Origin: Elstera litoralis
Lineage (GTDB): Bacteria; Pseudomonadota; Alphaproteobacteria; Elsterales; Elsteraceae
Reading direction: 5' to 3'
Assembly: GCF_000963705.1 (NCBI RefSeq)
Contig: NZ_LAJY01000079.1
Coordinates: 1-12,274, forward strand
Length of the DNA stretch: 12,274 nucleotides
In this document: positions 6,918 to 12,274 of the stretch, piece after piece
Numbering within the stretch: position 1 is the first letter of the stretch
How the letters are laid out: each line of letters opens with the position of its first letter
The notes under the pieces: model-generated
The model's input: only the letters and a program-made list of their open reading frames with translations
Told to the model about the DNA's origin: nothing
The model's database searches: none
Made by a program: the position numbers and the translations under genes

Positions 6918-7816
6918 GGTGCCGCCGCGAACCCCGCTTTCAAGCTGGCCAAAACGCGCAACGTGGCGGAAATCCCCCCGGCGGCGATGTAGAAATCGGC
7001 GGGCGGTAGATAGAGGATCTGGCCCCGCTGCCCGGCCTTGGTTTGCGCCACCAGATCATTGGCCAGCGTCGCCTGCGCGCCGCCGCCCGCCTCGCCAATC
7101 GCCGCCGAACGGTCGAGCACGATGAGCCAATCGGGGTCGGCTTTGCGGACGAATTCGAAGGAAACGATTTCGCCGTGAACCGCCGTCGCCGAGGTTTCGG
7201 CGGCGGCGGGCACCCCCAGTTCCGAATGCAGCCAACCGAAGCGCGAGCCCGGCCCATAGGCGGAAATCTTCGGCCCATTCGCCATCAGAATCAGCGCGCG
7301 GCCCTTGCCTTGGGCGGCGGCGCGCGTCGCGGCAATCGCTTGGTCAAGCTCCCGCGCGAGGGCCGTCGCCGCTGCCTCTTTACCGAACAGCGCCCCATAG
7401 GTGGTGAGACGCAGCTTGGCTTCCGCCAACAGATCGCTGCCGCTAAAGCTCATATCGATGGCGGGGGCGACGCGGCGGACGGAGGCCAGATGCGGCGACG
7501 AACGCCCGCCGAGAATGATAAGATCGGGACCGAGTGCGCTCAAAGCCTCCAAATCGGGCTCGAACAGCGTACCGACTTTGGCCGCCCCCTTCTGAAGCGG
7601 GGCTAATTCCGCAAGATAGAGATTACTGGGCAACCCCTGCTGTTTCACGCCGAGCGCCGCCAGCGTATCGACCGCCGCGAGATCAAAGACGGCAATCGTG
7701 CGGGGCGGCACGGCAATAGAAACCGGGCCGAGCGCGGTTTGAATCTCCAACGCGCGCGCCGGGCCGACCGGCCCCAGCAGCAGCAAGCTCACGATGAAAG
7801 CGCCAACGGCCCGCAT
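6914..7816 (-). CDS. Periplasmic ferric siderophore-binding protein (FatB/CeuE/YclQ type)
   Basis: This 300-residue periplasmic protein captures the ferric siderophore (or ferric 3,4-dihydroxybenzoate) and delivers it to the permeases. The N-terminus is a signal peptide with a hydrophobic core at about 5-18 and a probable cleavage after ALA-like ARA at 20-22. There is no lipobox cysteine, as expected for a free periplasmic protein of a Gram-negative cell. VPPRTIAVFDLAAVDTLAALG and the later DLEALSALGPDLIILGGRSS are typical of the clade with CeuE, FatB and YclQ. The start at ATG 7816 is chosen because GGAGGAA lies 7 nt before it; a TTG at 7837 in the same frame would add 7 residues but has no such site. 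It lies 22 bases after asbF and overlaps the permease start by 4. Confidence 0.92.
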   Translation of the reverse strand: MRAVGAFIVSLLLLGPVGPARALEIQTALGPVSIAVPPRTIAVFDLAAVDTLAALGVKQQGLPSNLYLAELAPLQKGAAKVGTLFEPDLEALSALGPDLIILGGRSSPHLASVRRVAPAIDMSFSGSDLLAEAKLRLTTYGALFGKEAAATALARELDQAIAATRAAAQGKGRALILMANGPKISAYGPGSRFGWLHSELGVPAAAETSATAVHGEIVSFEFVRKADPDWLIVLDRSAAIGEAGGGAQATLANDLVAQTKAGQRGQILYLPPADFYIAAGGISATLRVLASLKAGFAAAP

Positions 7817-7823
7817 TTTCCAG

Positions 7824-7830
7824 TTCCTCC
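7824..7830 (-). promoter_or_regulatory. Ribosome binding site of the siderophore-binding protein
   Basis: Read on the minus strand this is GGAGGAA, 7 nt before the ATG at 7816. It decides the start and is the only full, separate ribosome binding site at a true gap inside the siderophore operon, at the boundary between the biosynthetic and import genes. Confidence 0.8.
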
Positions 7831-7838
7831 GTCTCAAA

Positions 7839-8702
7839 TCAATGACGTGCCCGAAGGGCGAGGGCTGGCGGGGAGGGCTGGCGCGCTACCCTTAGCCCAT
7901 TGCCCACACAGGCGCAAACCGCCAAACGGTCGGACCGCAGCACCTCGAACGCCGAAGCCCCAAACCATTCCAGCGACGCTTCCGCCGCGCCGCAGGTCGG
8001 CAAAAAGCCGGTGTAATCGACCACCCCCTCGAACAACGGCACCATGCCGTCACGCAGGCCCGCCGCCGCATAAACGTTCCCAGGCTCGAAAACCGCCAGA
8101 TCGGCGCGCGAGCGGATATTCTTCAAGTGATAATGGGCGATATGGGGCGCGAGGGCTTGGCGTGCCGCCAGCACATCGTCGCCGCCTTCCCAAACGTGTA
8201 GAACGTCGAAATTGATCTTCAGCGCCGGATGATCCACCGCCGCGATGAGGCTTTGCGTGCCCGCGAGCGTATCGGCCAGGGTGTTCGGGTGGGTTTCGAT
8301 CAGCAGCGATAGCCCGTGCTCGGCCGCGACCGCGCAGACAAGCCGCAGGCGCTCGACCAACAGCGCCACGTGCGCGGGCGCGGTGGCGGCGCTTGCGGTC
8401 GTGCCCGCAAAACTGCGAATTTTCTTCGCCTGCCAAACTTGGGCCAGACGGCAGAGATCGCGGGTTTTGGCGAGCAGCGTCGCAACCTCCCCGTCCAGCG
8501 GCAGATAATCGCTGACCATTGGCACCGACAGGCCGAAATCCGCCAACCACGCCCCGTTGCGGCGCGGATCATGCGCCAGATTGCGCGCGTGAGCTCCCCA
8601 AAGCTCGATGCCGTCGAACCCGGTTTCCGCCGCCCAAACCGCTAGTTCTTCCAAGGAAATCAGATGATGGCGAAAGCTGATCGTGCAGAGCGACAGTTTC
8701 AT
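7839..8702 (-). CDS. asbF: 3-dehydroshikimate dehydratase (AsbF)
   Basis: This 287-residue TIM-barrel enzyme of the xylose-isomerase-like fold converts 3-dehydroshikimate to 3,4-dihydroxybenzoate, the unusual catechol of petrobactin. The N-terminus MKLSLCTISFRHHLIS, then GFDGIELWGAHARN, and FEPGNVYAAAGLRDGMVPLF read almost as in Bacillus AsbF. The expected divalent-metal ligands are all present: Glu136 (ETHPN), Asp166 (NFDVLH), His192 (HYHLKN) and Glu245 (SLEWFG). The start is ATG 8702, with GGAGGG (8709-8714) 6 nt ahead; it overlaps the upstream gene as ATGA (8699-8702). The C-terminus runs on as a Pro/Arg-rich tail of roughly 18 residues, in a stretch where AGGGCTGGCG occurs twice (7861-7870 and 7874-7883). 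The catechol could also feed other pathways, but the neighbours point to the siderophore. Confidence 0.95.
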   Translation of the reverse strand: MKLSLCTISFRHHLISLEELAVWAAETGFDGIELWGAHARNLAHDPRRNGAWLADFGLSVPMVSDYLPLDGEVATLLAKTRDLCRLAQVWQAKKIRSFAGTTASAATAPAHVALLVERLRLVCAVAAEHGLSLLIETHPNTLADTLAGTQSLIAAVDHPALKINFDVLHVWEGGDDVLAARQALAPHIAHYHLKNIRSRADLAVFEPGNVYAAAGLRDGMVPLFEGVVDYTGFLPTCGAAEASLEWFGASAFEVLRSDRLAVCACVGNGLRVARQPSPPALALRARH

Positions 8703-9985
8703 ACCACGCCCTCCACCGGCGCTAGAGCCGGTGCCACCAGGGCGCACCAAGCCTGAAACGCCGTGTCTAATTCACGCTTCAGCGCGAATTCCATCCGGTC
8801 GAGCGCGTCAAGCCGACTGAAGATATCGCTAGTAAGCCCCGTCTCGCCCGTTTGGCTGAGGCGGAGAATGGCAAAATGCAGCGCCTTAAAGCCCTGGAAC
8901 AGCGCTTCGATCTCGTCGCAGCGCTGCAAGAAGGACGGATCGGGCCAAACGAGCGCGCGCCAGAAAAAGGCAAAGCCATGCTCATAGGCATATTTGCGGA
9001 TGGAGAGAACCGGAATTTCCCGCAAGGCCGCCGCCAGGGCCGTCGGCGGAAACGCCGGATCGCCCGCCAGATGCGCCGTGACAATGCGGCGGATGGCCTC
9101 GGTTAGCGGATTGCGGCTCTTAAGGAAACAGGCCTCGAAAAACGCCTTCACATCCCGCGCCGCTGCCGCGTGCAACGCACGGCGGTCGAAGATAAACCCG
9201 CCCGCAACAGACGGCTGGCTGAAAGCCGTGAGGATCTTGTCGCGGGCAATCTCGCCCTCCCAACGGAAATCCGGGTCTGACACGCTGAAAACGGCGGGAT
9301 CGGCGGCGGGCGCGAGCATCAAATAATGGGGGAAGGGGTTTTGGTTGAACTTATTCTCCCGCTCCGGCAGGTGAAACAGATCGACCATGACCATAATCGA
9401 ATGATCGCCCGCCTGGGTTGCCACCAAGTCCAGTAGCACCGCCCGATTCGCGGCCTTGTCGGCGCGGTGATCGTACCATTCGCGCACCGCCGCCCCATAT
9501 AGCCGCTCGAACCAGGTGCGGAAGAAGTCATGGCGCAGGCCGGGGGCGTGATACTGCAAGGCCCAGGACTCGCTGATCGTGAAATCAGCGTCCCACACGC
9601 CAAAATAGAAGGGGCGATGATCGATCTTCTGCCGCTTCAAAGCATCGCAGACGCAACTAACGAAACAGTGGATTTTAAGATCCCAATATTCCTCGCCGTG
9701 AACGCTGCCGGTGGGGTCCGTCGACGCGGGCGGCGGCGTTGGCGCGGGATCGAAGAGGGCAACCACATCGGCCACCGTCTCGACCGCCCGCGTCGACACC
9801 AGATCGTCCGGCACGGTCAGCCCGTAGGAAAGCTCCAACTCCAACAGCAGGTTCAGCAGCAGGATCGAGTCGATGTAGAGATCTTCGTTTAGGCGGGCCT
9901 CAGGGCGGAACTGGTCGAGATGGGCGTTCTGCAACGGCCCCGCCAGGCTGGCGCGGATGGCGCTTAGAATCGCGTCGGGCGTCAT
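8699..9985 (-). CDS. asbD-asbE: Fused AsbD-AsbE: aryl carrier domain plus petrobactin condensing domain
   Basis: This 428-residue protein joins two functions that are separate genes in the Bacillus asb operon. Residues 1 to about 78 are a phosphopantetheine carrier domain: RLNEDLYIDSILLLNLLLEL places the modified serine at Ser40, and the wording is very close to AsbD. A Pro/Thr/Ser-rich linker (about 80-96, APTPPPAST) follows. From about residue 103 the text LKIHCFVSCVCDALK, KIDHRPFYFGVWDADF, RENKFNQNPFPHYLM, DPDFRWEGEIARDKIL and IRKYAYEHGFAFF matches AsbE, the enzyme that transfers 3,4-dihydroxybenzoate from the carrier to spermidine or a spermidine-citrate intermediate. The start is ATG 9985, with TGGAGG (9993-9998) 7 nt ahead; a longer frame upstream only overlaps the ligase gene. 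Both junctions are ATGA overlaps. There is no stop or frame change between the domains. Confidence 0.93.
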   Translation of the reverse strand: MTPDAILSAIRASLAGPLQNAHLDQFRPEARLNEDLYIDSILLLNLLLELELSYGLTVPDDLVSTRAVETVADVVALFDPAPTPPPASTDPTGSVHGEEYWDLKIHCFVSCVCDALKRQKIDHRPFYFGVWDADFTISESWALQYHAPGLRHDFFRTWFERLYGAAVREWYDHRADKAANRAVLLDLVATQAGDHSIMVMVDLFHLPERENKFNQNPFPHYLMLAPAADPAVFSVSDPDFRWEGEIARDKILTAFSQPSVAGGFIFDRRALHAAAARDVKAFFEACFLKSRNPLTEAIRRIVTAHLAGDPAFPPTALAAALREIPVLSIRKYAYEHGFAFFWRALVWPDPSFLQRCDEIEALFQGFKALHFAILRLSQTGETGLTSDIFSRLDALDRMEFALKRELDTAFQAWCALVAPALAPVEGVV

Positions 9986-11253
9986 TGCGCGGCCTCCAAC
10001 GGCAGCAGCGCGCCGCTTTGATAAAGCTCGGCGACTTCCCGGCGGCTGATTTTGCCATTGGCCTTGCGCGGCAGGCTTGCGGTTTGACGAATCTCGCTCG
10101 GCTGCTGATGGGCCGCCAGATGCGAGCGGCACCAAGCCCGCAGCGATTGTAGGGAAACCGCCTCGGTTGCCGTGAACACCAGCCCAACCCGCTCGCCAGC
10201 AAAAGCATCGGCCTTGCGGAAAACGATAGCGTCGGTCACGCCGGGAAAGCCCATCACCACGTCTTCCACCTGCTGCGGATAGACGTTGAGGCCCGAGACA
10301 TTGATCGTATCATCCAGCCGGGCGACGAAAACCAAACTGCCGTCGGACTTCAAATACCCGAGGTCGCGGGTAAAAATATCCCCCCCCTCCCGCCGCAGGA
10401 TGATTTCGGCCGGCGCATAGGCCCCCGCGCCCGCTTCCAGCCGATGATGGGGCAGAACGATGCCCATATCGTTGCTCGCCTGCACGTCCCCATTGATGGC
10501 GATGCACCCGGCTTCGGAACAGCCATACTGCTGGAACATATGCCGGGTTTTGCGGCGGATGGCGGCGAACCACGGATCGGGCAGCACCGTCCCGGAACTC
10601 ATCAACGCGTGTAGCGGCGCGTCCTCCGGCAGCAATTTTGCCAGCGTATGCAGAATGACCGGCGAGGAATAGAGCAAGGGCCGCTCGATATCGCGCAGGC
10701 GCTTCAGTAGATATTTCGGGTTATCGACGTTCAGAATAACCGGCACCTGCCCCCGATGCAGCGCCACCAGCAGGCCGCAAATCAGCCCATAGGAATGGGT
10801 GGTCGGGCAGGCGATCACCGGCGTCATGGCCTCCGGCGCGCGGAAATGGCCGGTATAGCTGGCGATCTCCCCGGCGATTTCCCCCCAGGAGCGCGCGATG
10901 ATCTTCGGCGCGCCCGTGGTGCCGGAACTCATTTGCAGCAAGTGACCGGCGGTTTCCGGTGCGCCGGGATCGGGCAGAAGCTCGGGCGTGAGGCGATGGA
11001 AGAACAGCGCGTGGCACCCTGCCTCCTGCGCCATCCGCCGCGCCGCCGCAAGGGGCGTGCTGGGATGCAGCGGCAGAACCGTGCAATCGGCCTCCTTCAG
11101 CGCGAAGAACAGGCTGAGCCAATCGATCGTTTCAGGAAAGCAAACGGCGTAGCGCCCGCGCGCCCGCGACCCGAGCCCAATCGCCTCGGCGGCGTGGCCT
11201 ACCCGCGCGCGGAACTCGGCTTCAGAAAAGAAGATATCGTCAATATGCAGCAT
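9982..11253 (-). CDS. asbC: 3,4-dihydroxybenzoate-AMP ligase (AsbC-like)
   Basis: This 423-residue member of the acyl/aryl-CoA synthetase (ANL) superfamily adenylates 3,4-dihydroxybenzoate and loads it on the carrier domain of the next gene. Core motifs in order are the phosphate loop QMSSGTTGAPKIIARSW (107-123), QQYGCSEAG (241-249), TRDLGYLKSDGSLVFVARLDD (295-315) with ribose-binding Asp297, NVSGLNVYPQQVEDV (318-332), and the C-terminal PRKANGKISRREV with the probable catalytic lysine Lys401. It is shorter than ordinary acyl-CoA synthetases (over 500 residues), matching the compact AsbC type. The ATG follows GAGGT (11259-11263). It overlaps the end of the NIS synthetase by 14 bases and the fused gene by 4. 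An acyl-CoA synthetase of another pathway is unlikely in this context. Confidence 0.92.
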   Translation of the reverse strand: MLHIDDIFFSEAEFRARVGHAAEAIGLGSRARGRYAVCFPETIDWLSLFFALKEADCTVLPLHPSTPLAAARRMAQEAGCHALFFHRLTPELLPDPGAPETAGHLLQMSSGTTGAPKIIARSWGEIAGEIASYTGHFRAPEAMTPVIACPTTHSYGLICGLLVALHRGQVPVILNVDNPKYLLKRLRDIERPLLYSSPVILHTLAKLLPEDAPLHALMSSGTVLPDPWFAAIRRKTRHMFQQYGCSEAGCIAINGDVQASNDMGIVLPHHRLEAGAGAYAPAEIILRREGGDIFTRDLGYLKSDGSLVFVARLDDTINVSGLNVYPQQVEDVVMGFPGVTDAIVFRKADAFAGERVGLVFTATEAVSLQSLRAWCRSHLAAHQQPSEIRQTASLPRKANGKISRREVAELYQSGALLPLEAAQ

Positions 11254-12274
11254 AATCGACCTCGCGCGCCACGAACGACAGATCGGCCAGGATGTTCGGC
11301 ACCGCGTGATGCAACTCCCCCTCCGTCCGCAGCAGTTTTTCCCGCATTAGGGATTCGGTTAGGATTTCAGGGGCTTGGGTGCCCAAAGCTGCCAGCCGCG
11401 CCCCCGGTGTTTCGCGGCGCGCATAGCCCTCTAGGCAGCGCTGGACGCGGCCCCAGAACTCCATCTCGGGGAGCCCGAAGGCCAGCGCCAACAGGTCCGA
11501 CAGATCGGTGAGATTGTAGATGAATAACGTGTCCATCACCAATTCACGCAAGGCCTCCAAATGATCGGACCAATAATATTGATTGGGTGCGCCATCGCGG
11601 AAGATCGGGTTCAGATCGAAAAATGGCGGCTCCTCCGCAGGTTCGCGCAGGAACTCTGGCGAATATTCGATGCTATCGTGAAAATCGCGCAGAATGAGGC
11701 GCTCGGGCCAGCCGTTGCGGTGGGTGAGCACCATATTTTGCGCATGGGCTTCGACCGCAATGCCGTGGCCGACCAGCAGATGCCAAACCGGCAGTACGGC
11801 AACCTCCAGCAGCCGCGTTAGCCACGGCAACAGCCCATAGCGTTCGATCCAGGGCGCAATCGCCGGGCTGCCGTTGGGTTCCGTGACCGCCAGCAGATTG
11901 AACGGCACCGCCGCTTCCCCCGGCAATAGAACCGCCTCGACGCTCTGCCGCCAGATGGCCCCGATCTGCCCGGCCAGCGGCCCATCGCGGTCGGCGATAA
12001 TTCCCGCATATTCCGGCAGCAGCACCAGCGGATAGCGCTGCTGGAAATGCCCATCGCGCGCCACGATCCCCGTGAGCCAGGTCGAAATAACTGGGGCGAT
12101 ATCGACCGCATGGGGCGGCAGATTGCGGCGGGAGGCGGTATTGACGATACCAAGGCTCAGCTTCACATTCGCCCGCGCCGGATCGTCGGCATTCATCAGC
12201 GTGCGCACCGATTGGCTGGCGCGGTAGGCGGGGCCGAGCGCCCCGAGGCCATAGGCCCGCCCGTCCGCCAACCA
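11240..12274 (-). CDS. asbB: NIS siderophore synthetase of the IucA/IucC family (AsbB-like), C-terminal part
   Basis: The open frame continues to the right edge with no start, so about 344 C-terminal residues of an expected 600 or so are visible. IucA/IucC-family NIS synthetases use ATP to activate a carboxylate of citrate and join it to an amine. The visible text has SQSVRTLMN and VKLSLGIVNTASRRNLPPHA near the edge, and later the conserved HGIAVEAHAQNMVL and RDFHDSIEYSPEF, which belong to the ATP-site and thumb region of this family. The C-terminal part resembles the FhuF-like reductase-type tail that accompanies it. Being directly upstream of asbC, it sits where asbB sits in the Bacillus order asbA-B-C-D-E-F, but AsbA and AsbB are paralogues and the C-terminus alone does not separate them. 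Whether a second synthetase precedes it is beyond the window. Its last 14 bases overlap the ligase. Confidence 0.88.
   Translation of the reverse strand, partial: WLADGRAYGLGALGPAYRASQSVRTLMNADDPARANVKLSLGIVNTASRRNLPPHAVDIAPVISTWLTGIVARDGHFQQRYPLVLLPEYAGIIADRDGPLAGQIGAIWRQSVEAVLLPGEAAVPFNLLAVTEPNGSPAIAPWIERYGLLPWLTRLLEVAVLPVWHLLVGHGIAVEAHAQNMVLTHRNGWPERLILRDFHDSIEYSPEFLREPAEEPPFFDLNPIFRDGAPNQYYWSDHLEALRELVMDTLFIYNLTDLSDLLALAFGLPEMEFWGRVQRCLEGYARRETPGARLAALGTQAPEILTESLMREKLLRTEGELHHAVPNILADLSFVAREVDYAAY

Noticed and set aside
6435..6992. 185-residue Gln/Arg-rich open frame on the + strand opposite permease 1
   Set aside because: The Gln/Arg-rich text is the mirror of Leu/Ala-rich transmembrane codons on the true strand.
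9986..10135. N-terminal extension of the AsbD-AsbE frame by 50 residues
   Set aside because: It would lie wholly inside the ligase gene, is not AsbD-like, and the ATG at 9985 has a good ribosome binding site and an ATGA overlap.
10756..11511. 251-residue open frame on the + strand opposite the ligase and NIS synthetase
   Set aside because: It is antisense to two genes with clear family motifs. Its translation is low-complexity and rich in Arg, Gln, Ala and Gly, as expected for a shadow frame in GC-rich DNA.
1..12274. CRISPR arrays, tRNA or rRNA genes, insertion sequences, phage genes
   Set aside because: No repeated spacer units, RNA-gene signatures, transposase motifs or terminal inverted repeats were seen; the window is nearly filled with metabolic and transport genes.

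Overview
The window is GC-rich, densely coding proteobacterial DNA. GC-biased codons throughout, an mmsA-mmsB valine pair, a 4-carboxy-2-hydroxymuconate-semialdehyde-dehydrogenase-like C-terminus and a Gram-negative periplasmic binding protein without a lipobox together suggest an alphaproteobacterium, perhaps Rhodospirillales-like. That placement is inference; no rRNA or tRNA is present to fix it.

Left part (1-4243), mostly catabolism. The end of a Gfo/Idh/MocA-type dehydrogenase on the + strand is followed by a probable intrinsic terminator. Next is a small membrane-protein gene (DMT family, DUF486) whose reading frame is broken by one missing base near 489-490. A strong intrinsic terminator at 761-795 ends the minus-strand operon mmsA-mmsB (methylmalonate-semialdehyde dehydrogenase and 3-hydroxyisobutyrate dehydrogenase, distal valine degradation). 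A LysR-type regulator is divergent from mmsA, and the gap between them holds a perfect 9-bp inverted repeat just upstream of the regulator's ribosome binding site.

Right part (4281-12274), a tightly packed minus-strand operon for a catecholate-citrate siderophore of the petrobactin type. In transcription order it holds an IucA/IucC-family NIS synthetase (partial, entering from the right edge), an AsbC-like 3,4-dihydroxybenzoate-AMP ligase, a single protein fusing an AsbD-like aryl carrier domain to an AsbE-like condensing domain, AsbF (3-dehydroshikimate dehydratase, the source of 3,4-dihydroxybenzoate), and then a complete FatB/YclQ - FatD/YclN - FatC/YclO - FatE/YclP type ABC importer. Most junctions are ATGA or other short overlaps, so synthesis and uptake appear to be translated as one coupled unit.

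Working model: AsbF makes 3,4-dihydroxybenzoate from 3-dehydroshikimate. The ligase loads it on Ser40 of the carrier domain. The fused AsbE-like domain transfers it to a polyamine arm, and the IucA/IucC enzyme(s) join the arms to citrate. The ABC importer brings the ferric siderophore across the inner membrane. The operon promoter, any second NIS synthetase (AsbA), the outer-membrane receptor and any Fur site would lie beyond the right edge. The most notable features are the AsbD-AsbE fusion in a compact biosynthesis-plus-import operon, the frameshifted DUF486 gene, and the palindrome at the mmsA/LysR divergent region.
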